Shown here: positions 1 to 59,725 of the stretch, piece by piece
How the letters are laid out: each line of letters opens with the position of its first letter
Position numbering within the stretch: position 1 is the first letter of the stretch
Origin: Cristatella mucedo
Lineage: Eukaryota; Bryozoa; Phylactolaemata; Cristatellidae
Direction of reading: 5' to 3'
Assembly: GCA_009760855.2 (NCBI GenBank)
Contig: WPIO01000027.1
Coordinates: forward strand, 2,718,501-2,782,500
Length of the DNA stretch: 64,000 nucleotides
Position numbers and translations under genes: made by a program
The notes under the pieces: generated by a model
Told to the model about the DNA's origin: nothing
Databases searched by the model: none
What the model saw: only the letters and a program-made list of their open reading frames with translations

Positions 1-1694
1 ATTCCTGGAGGATAGACGTCAAGCTTCTAGGGTGGGCCTCCGGACTGAGAAGACATGTAAAGAATAGTCGGGCTGCACACCTTCGGCAGGGAACGATGAG
101 GAACACCAGAGGGGGCTGCTACTTTTTTTTAATCGTTTTTTTAGACGTGGCATAAAGACAACTGGGATGGGATTGTCATTGGCACAATCGTCACGTGTCT
201 TAATTTAGAGAAACCATTAATTTTTGTTAGAAGGGGTGGCTACACATGTGTATTTTGTGCAGCTTAAGATGGCCGAGGAGGAGGAGGAGGATGAGGAGGA
301 GGAGGCTTACCTAAATAAATCCGTCGGACGATGTGCCTCATGTCTCGCCAAGTCAGGGCTCTTAATTTCTGATTATAGGGAGTGTCAAAGTGCTCGCGGT
401 TTGCACCCTCATGGCGCGTTAGAGCCAGTTTGGACAGCACGGCTTTGGCGAACAAGTTCAGGGTCTGTTTCGCGATGAGCCTGCTTAGAGATGCTGGCAA
501 CTTTTTTGTGGAGGAGTCAAAGGGGCATGGCGATTTGTACTCTGCAGCATGCAGCTTAGAGCCGGTGGAGGCTTTCGGGTGACTAGAGGCTTTCTGAGAG
601 GTACAGCTTGAGCACTCTATTTCCTAGTCAATCTGTTGAGTGAGGGCCAAAGTAATTTTTGGGAGCCATGTGGCCACAAATTTGCCAAAAAAACATTTAG
701 CTTGTGAAGCCAGGTCTAAATTCTGTTGTATACCGGTGTGATCTAGAGGTGCTAATCATAGCAAGCCACTCGGTGATATTAGCATTCAGTCTCTTTGCTC
801 CTGGTTGCTCAAGTCGCGACCTGCACCAAAGCCAACTGAGCAACATCTTTTCAATTAGCTTCAATAGCCTCTCATTGAGTAATCAGTGCTAGGGGTTCCT
901 GTTGATGACACTTTGTTTTCCGAAAGATGTATTGGCAGTTCTGGAATTGCTGCCTGACAGCAATAGTTTCTTTATCTCTAACGTAGCCTTAATGAGGAAA
1001 TTTGACAACTCAACCTTGGGGCTACACGGCAGTTTTAAGTAAATTGGGCAGATTTGGAAGCGAGCAGGTTAGCCCGGGGCTGTGCTAAATACGTACTAAA
1101 TACAGCATGTGGCACCAGGCCTCAAGTGAACCACTCTCTGTCGTCCGCTCGACGTCAGGTTTTAGGTCTCCCCGAAAAATAATTTATGTACTTAACTTTT
1201 GATTTTTGAATACCTGTTCCAATTGTTCATACGAAAAATATGCAATGTGGAAGCTATGTCGAGCAGTTGCTCAATCTAAGTATTGAAGGCTTGATTATAT
1301 TAATTGTAATAATAGCAATACATTTGTATTGCAACCAAAGGGTCCTATATCTCTGTAGATCAGAGAAAGTAAATCTCTGTCTAGGTAATTTGTATGCTCC
1401 GAACAGGTATCTTATCGATTGCTTAGTTAGAACGTGCACAGCAGTTTCAGTGTGAGCACATGCACACGGGACAATTCATGCAATGCGCTCAAAGGATGAA
1501 TGTCCCACTGGTTAATTATAGCATGCACATCTAATTTAGTTGGCTAGTTGGAAAAGATCTGTGCTACCATTTTCGTAATTGCCAATAAATTAAATGTATG
1601 TGCAACAGAATAGATAATGCATAGAATCTATTGAAAGAATGTCAGTGCTAGAAAATGTATGTATGCAAGTAATTCATGCTGCCTTTATAACATC

Positions 1695-1757
1695 TGTAAG
1701 GTGCCTAGAAAGAGATTAAGTTCTTTGAGGGTGCAGTAGAGATGTATTATTATAATT
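1695..1757 (+). mobile_element. L2-type LINE 3' tail fragment
   Basis: The stretch reads as the conserved LINE tail in sense orientation (AGAAAGAGATTAAGTTCTTTGAGGG in two parts, then an ATTATTAT end). It matches the last 60 or so bases of the LINE copies at 52209 and 57493. Confidence 0.6.
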
Positions 1758-2090
1758 CATGGAAAACGCATGAGGTATTTTTTGCACTTATTGAACATAC
1801 AATGCATTAATTTTGAAACAGCTTTATTATGTGCTTCAGAGGGAAGATGCACTTACAGATTCTTACGTCGATGGGCTGATTTATTGTCCTTGTTTTTAGA
1901 TGTACGGTGGCTGGCTGCTAGTAAGCTCAAGCTTCAGTATAGCATGATATGCCTTGAAGTCTATAGTATAAACAGAAGTACCATACCCTGCAGCCCATAT
2001 GCTCCTGAGTTTTTTACTGCTGGTGTGCACTACTTTATTCGTTAAGCAACTAACGGCTGGCACATACAGAGCTTGCTTGCCTATGATAGC

Positions 2091-2182
2091 AATAATAATA
2101 ATACATTTCTTGTAGCGCCCTCAGAGAACTCAATCTCTTTCAAGGCACTTTACATTTGCTGCAAAGGAAGCATGATCGAATG
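2091..2182 (-). mobile_element. L2-type LINE 3' tail fragment
   Basis: An AATAATAATA tract is followed by GCGCCCTCAGAGAACTCAA and a TTTGCTGCAAAGG block. This is the same order as the reverse-complemented 3' end of the full LINE at 52209. It ends about 100 bp before exon 1. Confidence 0.75.
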
Positions 2183-2287
2183 TATACGAACTGCCTGGTA
2201 TAGTTGTCTATGATTCAGAACTTAATTCAAATTAGTGTTTGCCTTCTTTATGGCTTTTAAATGGGAGTCGTTTTTTTTCCACTGCAG

Positions 2288-50877
<48,590 letters not shown>

Positions 50878-51285
50878 GTGACCGTGGTGGCAGCAGCAAC
50901 AGCACACGATGCTATTCGTTACCTTAACTTTTGTATTGTACGCTGGCGAAGTGGATGCAATACCCGGGCGTACAGCACTTCGTAGGGTTAGGCTGTCCCT
51001 GCTGCTGCTGCTTCGGAAGTAGCTCTTCTTATCTGGTCTCCTCTAATTGGCACTTGCAGCATGCCATGAATGTCTGCATTTGCAACACCTGGCTGCCTTG
51101 TGCCACGGTGATCATGCATACTGTACATATAACAGCCTATCTCCCGACAAGTGTCGTGGACTCTCACATCAGCAGATCTATTTTTAGCAAACGAGATGTC
51201 TTTTGTGCATGCAATCGAATAAGCTGGTGCAAGAAATGATTTTTCTGGAGTAGTGTATTGAATAAAATAACTGCTCTACTCTTGT
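50878..51285 (+). other. Probable 3' UTR
   Basis: It extends from the stop codon to just past the AATAAA at 51261. No retroelement interrupts it. The cleavage site is inferred, not seen. Confidence 0.5.
51261..51266 (+). promoter_or_regulatory. Candidate poly(A) signal AATAAA
   Basis: I see no other AATAAA between the stop codon and this point. The site is about 385 nt after the stop and is followed by CTTGTGCTTT. Confidence 0.5.
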
Positions 51286-51365
51286 GCTTTATGTCAGAAG
51301 GACTGACTACAGGCATGCCTGCATCCAGGGGGGAGAAGCCAGAATTTTCACGTTGGGGGCATGCC

Positions 51366-51528
51366 TCTTGGTCTTAGCCCATAGGTAGGAAAGTAGCTCA
51401 CTCTTCACGACCCGCATCGTGGGCTCGAGTCCTGTGGTGGGCGTTCCTGTAGTGCCTCCTGCAAGCTGGGTGATAACATTTAAGGCTCTTCTGCTGCTAG
51501 ATAAATGAGGCTGTTTAATCAGCTCACT

Positions 51529-51565
<37 letters not shown>
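51366..51565 (+). mobile_element. tRNA-derived SINE, family A, with (ATT)n tail
   Basis: Head TTAGCCCATAGGTAGGAAAG, B box GTGGGCTCGAGTCCTGTGG, body AAGGCTCTTCTGCTGC and tail AAATGAGGCTGTTTAATCAG, then about 12 ATT units. This copy shows the complete family structure. Confidence 0.85.
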
Positions 51566-51566
<1 letters not shown>

Positions 51567-52208
51567 GACTCGAAAGTAAAAGAGAAAGTATAGCTCACAA
51601 TCGTAGTGTTTATTCCAACTTAAAATATTTTGATCCTCCAAGAAACCCATGCCCATGTCCCTGCTAGACTGCAGACCTGCTCCAGCTCCTGTCCTTGCCC
51701 GATGGGGGCAGCTCGGTGTTGCTAGCCTGCTCTCTCAAGGCAGTCTAATGCACCCCCTGCCCACCACGTGGCTCCACCACTTCTAGTGTAAATGATGGGC
51801 CTTTAAATGCTTGTGTGCAAGCACCTGCGATGCCTGCGGTTGCTATACTTTTAAGTCCAACTTAGAAGCATTAAATTGCCTGCCAGTTACTAGTCTGGTG
51901 ATTTCCCGGCATGGTTAAGTTATCTTTATTGAAAGCATTTAAATGAAGAGTCATTTATAGACTGGGACCTTCGGCTGCAGAAATTGTCAAAGATTGTCAT
52001 CAGGCTGGTGTCTCAAAATGAGAAAGCGAGATCAAGCACTACCATTACCAAAGAAATTAAAATTCCACAATTGCAAGTAGATATAAGCAGAGCTGGTTTC
52101 AGATCCCAACGTGTCCACCTACTTGGATGAGCTATTTTGCCTGCACAAGTTGAATGCAAGTTCTTTTCAGTCTTAACATTTCTCTCAGTTTATGACATTT
52201 CCAAGAAC
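51566..52208. other. Intergenic spacer
   Basis: No feature is recognised between the SINE and the LINE 3' end. Confidence 0.5.
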
Positions 52209-55200
52209 TAATAATAATAATAATAATAATAATATTGCACTTGATAAAGCGCCCTCAGAGAACTTAATCTCTTTCTAGGCGCTTTACATTTGCTGCAAAG
52301 TGATACGCAATAGAATAGTAAGTAAAATCATGCTTGAAAAACAAACAAAATGAATAACATGGTTAGGGGTTACATGCACTGGGTCAGCATGCAAATGTGG
52401 TTAGTGGCAGCATGAACAGTGTCAGCACGCATAAGCACATCGAGGACGAATCACAAGGACCCACTAAATGCTGTCCTAAATAGGTATGTTTTTAAGTTTC
52501 TTTTAAATGTGGTCAGGTCAGGGGATGTTCTGATGCAGGTCGGGAGGGAGTTCCAGGCTGTGGGAGCATACGAGCTAAATGCACGGTCTCCAAAGGATTT
52601 AAGGTTTGTACGAGGTATTTCTAGACTGTTGGATTCCGAAAAGCGAGTGGTACGATGCTTTGCCTGATGGGGTAGTATCTCTGAAAGATAGGCTGGAGCC
52701 ATAGAATGAAGAGACCTAAAAGTGAGCGACAAAACCTTGAAGTCAATCCGTTGCTTGACTGGTAACCAGTGCAGGTCGGCGAGAAGTGGAGTAATGTGGC
52801 AACTGCGACGCTCACGGCAGACAAGCCTAGCTGCAGAGTTTTGCACCAGCTGCAATCGCCTGATCGCACATGCTGGTAGGCCAGTAAGCAGTGAGTTGCA
52901 GAAGTCGAGACGAGATGTCACGAATGCATGGACCAACTTGGACGTGGTATCCTTATCTAAACAAGCCCTAATTTTAGCAATGTTATGAAGCTGAAAATAG
53001 GCTGATTTGACTGTGGAGCTGATGTGGTCGTCTAACGAGAGGTCGCTTTGGAATATGACACCTAGATTTCGAGCTGATGCAACTGGAGATATGCTGGCAG
53101 AGCCAATTTTGAAAGTCAGCCTTTCCAATTTCTGAATAACACTAGGTTTGCCCATAACTAGTAAGTTAGTTTTATCATCGTTTAGTTTTAGAAAATTTGC
53201 TGCCATCCATGATCGGATGTCATCAATGCATGCAGCAAGTGAGTTGAGAGAATTTGAGGTGCTCGAAGGCTGGGAGGGATCAAAGCAAAGGTACAACTGA
53301 GTGTCATCCGCATAGAAGTGAAAGCCTAGATTGTGCTTGGCAATCACATCAGCGAGAGGGAGAGTATAGACGGTGAAAAGGACCGGACCTAGCACAGAGC
53401 CCTGAGGTACTCCATATTTTAGAGGTACTTCAGATGATCTTTGTCCATTCACATCAACACTCTGGAGTCTCCCACTGAGATAGGACCTGAACCACTGCAG
53501 AGCAGTGCCAGTGATGCCCAGGCGAGATGAGAGGCGCTCTAGAAGTACTTTGTGATCGATGGTATCAAAAGCTGCCGAAAGATCGAGCAAAACAAGAAGA
53601 GACACTCTACCCATGTCTGCATTCCTAAGTAGGTCGTTGTATACCCGAAGCAATGCTGACTCTGTGGAGTGATTAGCTCTAAAGCCAGACTGGAACTTAC
53701 TAGCAAGGTGTGAGGTTTCGATATACGAGTTCAGCTGGTCTGCCGCGACCCGTTCCAGTGTCTTTGATAGGAATGGTAGAAGGGAGACTGGGCGGTAGTT
53801 GCTTAAGTTCTCTTGGTCTAGTGTAGCTTTCTTGAGAAGTGGCCTGACTACAGCTTTTTTGAAAGGTGCTGGGACCTGACCTGAGGCTAATGACATATTA
53901 ATGATGTTGGTTATGCATGGCAGCAGCAGATCAATGCAACGTAGGAGCAGGACAGTGGGAATAGGGTCCAGTGGACTTGTTGTCTTCTTTGATTGAGATA
54001 CGAGCTTTAGGACTATGTCACTGGTGACCTGTTTAAATGCAGACATTGAGGCGCAGCCAGGAACCGAGGAACAGCATTCTAGTGGGAAGGTTGTCGTCGC
54101 AGGGATGGATTCCCTGATTTTGTCTATCTTCTGCACAAAGAATCGAGAGAAGCGATCGGCTAGATCATCACAAGGATCATCAGGTAAGGAGCTAACCTGG
54201 GAACGGTTGAGGAGATGGTTTATTGTCGACATCAGCATTTTTGGATTGTGCATCTGTGATTCAACAATGTTTCTATAGAAGCTAGACTTAGCCTTTGCTA
54301 GGATCGATTGGTACGACCTACAGTAGTCTTCATATGCCTGTCGATGGACAGTTAGTCCGGATCTTTTGTATGCCTTTTCAAGCTTTCGTTTAGTAGACTT
54401 GGCTAGTTTAATGTCTGTGGTAAACCATAGGCCGTCTGGGCGGGGGCGCACAGTGCGCTTTGTCAAAGGTGCAAACTCGTCGAGCGTGTCAGCTAGTGTC
54501 GTGTTGTAGCAATCTACCAGTGATGACAGATCGGAGGGAGGACTGAGCAGCAAAGGTGAAGCAGATATGCTCGCACGGACAGCATCGATGTCAAGGGTCT
54601 TGAGGTTTCGCGATTCACAGGTTATTTTAGAGGAGAATGTGGGCACACACTGTAGATTGAATGAGATCTGCATGTGGTCAGATAAGCAGGATTTGGTGAT
54701 AACTGGTGATGACAAAGTGCAGTCATATGAGAAAATTTGGTCGAGTGTGTGACCCTTGATGTGGGTAGGGCCATGCACATGAGCCACAAGAGATAATGAG
54801 TCTGTCAATGTACGAAATTCGGTGCTGAAAGCGTCAGATAAGTTATCAAAGTGAACGTTGAAATCACCCATAACGAGGAAGGATCGATTTCTTGCACACA
54901 GAATCGAAATGAGATCGGAGAAATCTGAGATAAAGGAGGATTTGGTACCTGGTGGGCGATAGACTACTGCCACTATCGGTAGCTTGTTTTCGGGTGAGAC
55001 CAGGACAATTGATTCAAAAGACTGCTTCGAGGGTACCGCAAATGGCTTGAAGTTGAATTTCGAGCGCACGATCATAGCAACTCCACCTCCAGTTTTGATT
55101 GATCTAGGGGTGTGAAAGAACGTGAAACCAGATGGAGTAGCGTCTTTAATTGTCGGGCAGTTTATCGATTTCAGCCAAGTTTCAGTTAGGGCGAGCAGGT

Positions 55201-55500
55201 CGATACCATTTTCAGAAATAAGGTCGTTTATTACTAGAGGTTTATTGCACATTGAGCGAGGATTCCAAAGGCAAGCGTTATGTCTGGCCGATTGGGTTAC
55301 AACAGGCCTGATGACCACTAAGTTTGAGAGATTTACAGTGACGCATGCGGGGGAGCGTGCTAAGCGGTTCGAGACAATGCTAGGAATACCAAACGAGCAG
55401 CGTCTAAGCTGGCGGTTCCGGCCACCGCGGCGGCTACGGGGTGCTTTCCTTTTGTTAATGCATAGTTCATGAATCTTAGCAACCACATTAATATCTAAGA
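52209..55500 (-). mobile_element. L2/CR1-type LINE family A, near full length
   Basis: The element runs on the minus strand. Its 3' end is a (TAA)n tail (52209-52232) preceded by the conserved tail block, and its ORF occupies 52451-55486. The 5' boundary is not defined; I place it just beyond the ATG at 55486, but a 5' UTR could extend further. At least four other family A copies in the window share its 3' half. No target-site duplication was identified. Confidence 0.9.
52451..55486 (-). CDS. LINE ORF: AP endonuclease and reverse transcriptase, intact, 1011 aa
   Basis: This is the replication protein of a non-LTR retrotransposon. The N-terminal 75 residues are basic. An APE-type endonuclease follows, with LTETWL (about 100-105), VYRPPG (175-180), GDFNVH (207-212) and SDHMQISF (269-276). 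A reverse transcriptase follows, with NYRPVSLLPFLSKTLE (563-578), QSGFRANHSTESALL (599-613), LLDLSAAFDTIDH (633-645), GVPQGSVLGPVLF (692-704) and the catalytic FYADDTQLY (724-732). The C-terminal part has the conserved LADLHWLPVKQRIDFK. No stop or frameshift interrupts it, so this copy may still be active. The motifs place it in the CR1/L2 group. No RNase H domain, separate ORF1 or gag-like zinc knuckle is seen. Confidence 0.95.
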   Translation of the reverse strand: MVAKIHELCINKRKAPRSRRGGRNRQLRRCSFGIPSIVSNRLARSPACVTVNLSNLVVIRPVVTQSARHNACLWNPRSMCNKPLVINDLISENGIDLLALTETWLKSINCPTIKDATPSGFTFFHTPRSIKTGGGVAMIVRSKFNFKPFAVPSKQSFESIVLVSPENKLPIVAVVYRPPGTKSSFISDFSDLISILCARNRSFLVMGDFNVHFDNLSDAFSTEFRTLTDSLSLVAHVHGPTHIKGHTLDQIFSYDCTLSSPVITKSCLSDHMQISFNLQCVPTFSSKITCESRNLKTLDIDAVRASISASPLLLSPPSDLSSLVDCYNTTLADTLDEFAPLTKRTVRPRPDGLWFTTDIKLAKSTKRKLEKAYKRSGLTVHRQAYEDYCRSYQSILAKAKSSFYRNIVESQMHNPKMLMSTINHLLNRSQVSSLPDDPCDDLADRFSRFFVQKIDKIRESIPATTTFPLECCSSVPGCASMSAFKQVTSDIVLKLVSQSKKTTSPLDPIPTVLLLRCIDLLLPCITNIINMSLASGQVPAPFKKAVVRPLLKKATLDQENLSNYRPVSLLPFLSKTLERVAADQLNSYIETSHLASKFQSGFRANHSTESALLRVYNDLLRNADMGRVSLLVLLDLSAAFDTIDHKVLLERLSSRLGITGTALQWFRSYLSGRLQSVDVNGQRSSEVPLKYGVPQGSVLGPVLFTVYTLPLADVIAKHNLGFHFYADDTQLYLCFDPSQPSSTSNSLNSLAACIDDIRSWMAANFLKLNDDKTNLLVMGKPSVIQKLERLTFKIGSASISPVASARNLGVIFQSDLSLDDHISSTVKSAYFQLHNIAKIRACLDKDTTSKLVHAFVTSRLDFCNSLLTGLPACAIRRLQLVQNSAARLVCRERRSCHITPLLADLHWLPVKQRIDFKVLSLTFRSLHSMAPAYLSEILPHQAKHRTTRFSESNSLEIPRTNLKSFGDRAFSSYAPTAWNSLPTCIRTSPDLTTFKRNLKTYLFRTAFSGSL

Positions 55501-55924
55501 ACTACTCCATTTCCCATTTTTTCTGAATGTGGCTCCTAGCTTGACGTTCAAAGCAAATGAGGTTTATAATCAATAGTCGATTCACTCATTCCAAAGCCTG
55601 TCCAAGCACGATCGCTACTGTCTGACTGTCGCCAACTGGGACTATCGTGCCTTCTTAACCTCAGGGCGCTGTTATAAAGACCCAGAGGCTATTGGCTTGA
55701 GTCTGATTTGAAGTCACGACTTTGTCTTTAGTACTCAGCTTTGAATCACTCGGAGGGAAGGGGGGCAAATATAGAGCCGAAGGCTAAGGCACAAAGGCAG
55801 ACACGAATGCGAGCCGACGCTTAAAGCCTTGTATCGGTGGCCAAGGTGCACCTGCAATTATCAGTAATGTTGTACTGCGAATGACCGTGCTTCGAGCTGG
55901 TTTGCTGAGGTTGAATAACCTTGC
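55501..55924. other. Intergenic spacer
   Basis: Nothing recognised. It may include the LINE's 5' UTR. Confidence 0.4.
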
Positions 55925-56090
55925 CTCTGGGTATCGGCTTAGGATTAAGGTGCTTAAGCTTCACGGCCCAGATCGTGGGTTCGAATCCTGCAGCACGCAA
56001 TGCTTAATTGCTTGCCATAAGCTGGTTAAAGCTGCCAATGCTCCCCTGCCGCTATATATTGTAAATGATGCTGTTGAATTGAACCTTTTT
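55925..56090 (+). mobile_element. tRNA-derived SINE, family A
   Basis: Head GGCTTAGGATTAAGGTGC, B box GTGGGTTCGAATCCTGCAGC, and tail AAATGATGCTGTTGAATTG. Confidence 0.78.
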
Positions 56091-56369
56091 GGAAGGCTTT
56101 GAAGTCTCACTTCTTTCGACTAGTTTTCGTACAACTGCTAGTATATGGGGTGCAAATAATTGCTAGCTGTTGAGTAGCAACCGGAAAGCTTTGCACTTAG
56201 ATTGGGAGATTTTGTCGTTGATGCTGCCGATTGTGATTCGCCAAGGCTGGAATGTTGAAGTCTGTGAGATGCGGCCGTAGGGTTTTTGAGCAGCAGTCAG
56301 CAGGTTTCTTGGCTTTTGAAAATATGCTTTAAACCTAAAACCGGCCTGGCAGTAGGGGCTAGTGGGGAC

Positions 56370-56716
56370 TTGCGTCAGAACATCTCGAGACTTGACCACA
56401 TTTAAAAAGAACTTAAAAATACGCCTATTTAGGACAGCATTTAGTGGGTCTCTGTGATTCGTCCTCCATGTGCTTATGCATGCTGACTCTCTACATGCTG
56501 CCACTATGTAATGTAATGTAATGTAATGACTAACCACACTTGCATGCTCATCTTGTGAATGTCACCCCTAACCATGTTATTCATGTTGTTCATCAAGCAT
56601 GATATTATTCACCGTTCAATCTCGTTTCCCTTTGAAGCAAATTTAAAGCTCCTAGAAAGAGATTGAGTTCTCTGAGGGTGCTTTAACAAGTGCATTATTG
56701 TTATTATTATTGTTAT
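56370..56716 (+). mobile_element. L2-type LINE family A 3' fragment with TGTAA insertion
   Basis: It encodes the last residues of the LINE protein (TSRDLTTFKKNLK), then the 3' UTR and tail ending in TTATTATTATTG. A run of TGTAA pentamers (about 56505-56528) interrupts the UTR where other copies read CACTAACCACACTTGC. Confidence 0.85.
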
Positions 56717-57152
56717 ATGCACACGCCAGTAGGCCAGCGAGCAGTGAGTTTCAGAAGTCAAGACGGGATGTCACAAATGCATGGACCAACTTAGACGTTG
56801 TATCTTTATCTAAACAAGCCCGAATTTGAGCAATGTTATGTAACTGAAAGTAGGCAGACTTGATTGTGGAGCTGATGTGGTCGTCTAACGAGAGGTCACT
56901 TTGGAACATGACACCTAGATTTCGAGCTCGTTCAGCAGGAGATATGCTGGCAGAGACAATTTTGAGCGGCAGCCCTTCCAATTTCTGAACCACACTGGGT
57001 TTGCCCATAACTAATAAGTTAGTTTTGTCATCGTTTAGTTTTAGAAAATTTGCTGCCATCTATGTGTGGATGTCATCAATACATGCAGCAAGGGAGTTGG
57101 CAGAATTCGAGGTGCTCGAAGGCTGGAAGGAGTAAAAGCAAAGGTACACATT
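56717..57152 (-). mobile_element. L2-type LINE family A internal fragment, inverted
   Basis: This minus-strand internal part (KLNDDKTNLLVMGKPSV, then KDTTSKLVHAFVTSRLDF) matches 52880-53290 of the full element. It lacks the 3' tail and directly abuts the tail of the plus-strand copy. Confidence 0.88.
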
Positions 57153-57404
57153 AAAATTTGCCAGCTCGCAGTGTTTGGCATAATTAGAACGGATTATTGG
57201 TCGAGTTTGCTCGCCGTTTTTCGCTGTTGTGCAAAGTACTTTCGTCGCAGATACTTAGCTACCAAAGTGGCACTTACGCCATCAGCTACGTTACCATAAA
57301 GAAAAGTGGAACCGCAAAAGCGTAAATACCACAAAGAAAAACATGAACGGTGCCATGGCTGGGGTTCTCCAAGTTTTTCGAGTATATATATATATATATA
57401 TTCG

Positions 57405-57492
57405 AGAATAATAATGAACTTAATAAAGCGCCCTCAGTGAACTTAATCTATGCGCTTGACATTTGCTGCAAAGGGAATTAAGGGGCTTACAA
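57405..57492 (-). mobile_element. LINE family A tail, inverted relative to the adjacent copy
   Basis: AATAATAATGAACTTAATAA then GCGCCCTCAGTGAACTTAAT is the 3' tail read backwards. It sits immediately upstream of a plus-strand fragment of the same family. Confidence 0.8.
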
Positions 57493-58132
57493 TAAGGCGC
57501 TTACAGCTGGCGAAAAACTATGCAGCTAGGCTTGTGTGTCGTGAGCGACGCAGTTGCCACATCACACCACTTCTCGCCGACAAGCACTGGCTACCAGTCA
57601 AGCAACGCATCGACTTCAAGGTTTTGTCGCTCACTTTTAGGTCACTTCATTCTTTGGCTCCAGCCTATCTCTCAGATCTATTCCGCTACTAGGCCAATCA
57701 TCATATCACTTTACCGAATCCAACAGCTTTCCAATTCCTCGGACAAACCTCAAATCCTTTGGAGACTGTGCCTTTAGTTCGTATGCTCCCAAAGCCTGGA
57801 ACTCACTCCCGACTTGCGTCACAACATCCCCTGACTTGACCGAATTTAAAAAGAACTTAAAACACACCTATTTAGACAGCATTTAGTGGGTCCCTGTGTG
57901 TCGTCCTTCATGCGATAATGCGTGCTGATACAGTTACATGCTGCCACCAACCACACTTGCATACTGACCCTGTGCATGTCACCCCTAACCATGTTATTCA
58001 TGTTGTTTATCAAGCACGATATTACTCACCATTCAATCGCGTTTCCCTTTGCAGCAAATGCAAAGCGCCTAGAAAGAGATTGAGTTCTCTGAGGGCGCTT
58101 AATCAAGTGCATTATTTTATTATCAATATTAT
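57493..58132 (+). mobile_element. L2-type LINE family A 3' fragment
   Basis: It begins inside the C-terminal coding part (RRLQLAKNYAARLVCRERRS, LLADKHWLPVKQRIDFK), continues through the 3' UTR and ends with GAGATTGAGTTCTCTGAGGG and a TTATTTTATTAT tail. A small deletion and frame change lie near 57690-57720; the same CCGAATCCAACAGC junction sequence occurs in the copy at 26911. Confidence 0.88.
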
Positions 58133-59040
58133 TATAAGAACGTTTGCAGTTGATATCGAGGCATACGTTCGCTGATGTTCGTACTGAATTTGCTCATACC
58201 ATCCGTCTGCATAAATCATAGTCATCAAACAGGGGCAAATCCAACCTTGCTATAGGCTCAACCTTTATCACCAGCTAGGCTATATTCCGTGCGAGTAATC
58301 CTATTCTCAACATATTAGTTGCCACTGTCTATTGAATCAGGCTCCACAAAAAATTGGTGTCGTTTGTAGAAGCTGACGGTTTGGCCAAGGAAATCGTTCA
58401 CTAGAGAGCACTGCTCCGGCGAACAAGGAGTCGCCTGAAAAGCTTGAGGCTTCCATAAACCGGAAAGGGATAAAGGCTGTCGGCCATTTAGATTGGCCGG
58501 TTAAATCTCCCTTAACAGATTCTGCCACCCCTCCCCCCCCCCCCGTAGCTGAAACAGTAGGTAGATCTGTCGTTAATGCGATGCAGGCAAGTGTGTTTAT
58601 ATTCATTAAGAACCACCCAATCTAAGAAAGGCTCTTCTAAGCACCCCGAAACTATCAGCGATATATGTCTTGAGCTAGATATCCTGTTTGCTAAACTAAA
58701 TGAATGAAAGGTGTTGGCTAACTAATCAGGGCTCTACGGTTTGCCCGACATAGAGGACAGCTGTTATATTGACAGGATACAGCCTCTTCTGATCTACGAT
58801 TGGACCCATGGCAATCGAGGGAAGAGTTATCTTCTCTATAGCACATGCATTCACAAATTCAGCATTTTAGCTGAACAATCTGTTCATGGGCTGTAAGAGC
58901 CGCAAAATAGAGCTGAATCATAGAGCAGCGTAGAGTACATCATTATTTTCATTTTGTAGTCAGTTCTGAATAGATGGAGAAATTACTGCTGGGTCGATCG
59001 ACACGTCGGCTATCGTTCTTCTTCTGCAACGCCTCCTTCA
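58133..59040. other. Intergenic spacer
   Basis: No feature apart from a C-rich homopolymer near 58527-58543. Confidence 0.5.
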
Positions 59041-59725
59041 TAATAATAATAACAATAAAAATAATAATACACTTGATAAAGCGCCCTCAGAGAACTCAAT
59101 CTCTTTCTAGGCGCTTTACATTTGCTGCTAAGGGAACACGATCGAATGGTGAGTGGTATCAAGCTTGATAAACAACAGGAATTACATGGTTAGGGGTGAC
59201 ATGCACAGCGTCAGCATGCAAGTTTGGTTAGTGGCAGCATGCATCAGTGTCAGCACGCATTAGCACATGAAGGACGAATCACAGGGACCTACTAAATGCT
59301 CACTGATATGTGCGTTTTTAATTTTTTTTTAAACGTGGTCAAGTCAGGGGATGTTGTGATTCAAGTCGGAACTGAGTTCCATGCTTTGGGAGCATACGAA
59401 CTAAAGGCACAGTCTCCAAAGGATTTGAAGTTTGTACGAGGTATTGGTAAGCTTTTGGATTTCGAAAAGTGGGTGGTACGATGCTCAGCCTGGTGGGGCG
59501 GTAGATCTGAGAGATAGGCTGGAGCCAAAGAATGAAGGGACCTAAAAGTGAGCGACAAAACCTAGAAGTCGATGCGTTGCTTGACTAGTAGCCAGTGCAG
59601 GTCTTCGTGAAGTGGCGTGTTGTGGTAACTGCTGTGCTTACGACAGACAAGCCTAGCTGCCGAGTTTTGCACCAGCTGTAATCGCCTGATTGCACATACC
59701 GATAGGCCAGCATGCATAAGCAACT
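59041..59725 (-). mobile_element. L2-type LINE family A 3' fragment
   Basis: An AATAATAATAACAATAAAAA tail is followed by the conserved tail and the C-terminal coding region (LTFRSLHSLAPAYLSDLPPH). It is moderately diverged and truncated near 59720. Confidence 0.88.

Larger units (their letters stand above)
1..2287. other. Upstream flank or first intron
   Basis: Apart from two L2 LINE tail fragments listed separately, I see no supported exon here. An ATG at 269-271 in good context (A at -3, G at +4) opens an acidic Glu-rich frame running to about 478, but no good phase-0 splice donor follows it. It is only a weak candidate for the missing first exon. Much of the stretch is AT-rich non-coding sequence. 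Confidence 0.4.

Noticed and set aside
269-478. ATG in good context followed by a Glu-rich frame, as the first exon of the smoothelin-like gene
   Set aside because: The acidic run comes from a GAG repeat, and no convincing phase-0 donor follows. It is kept only as a weak possibility.
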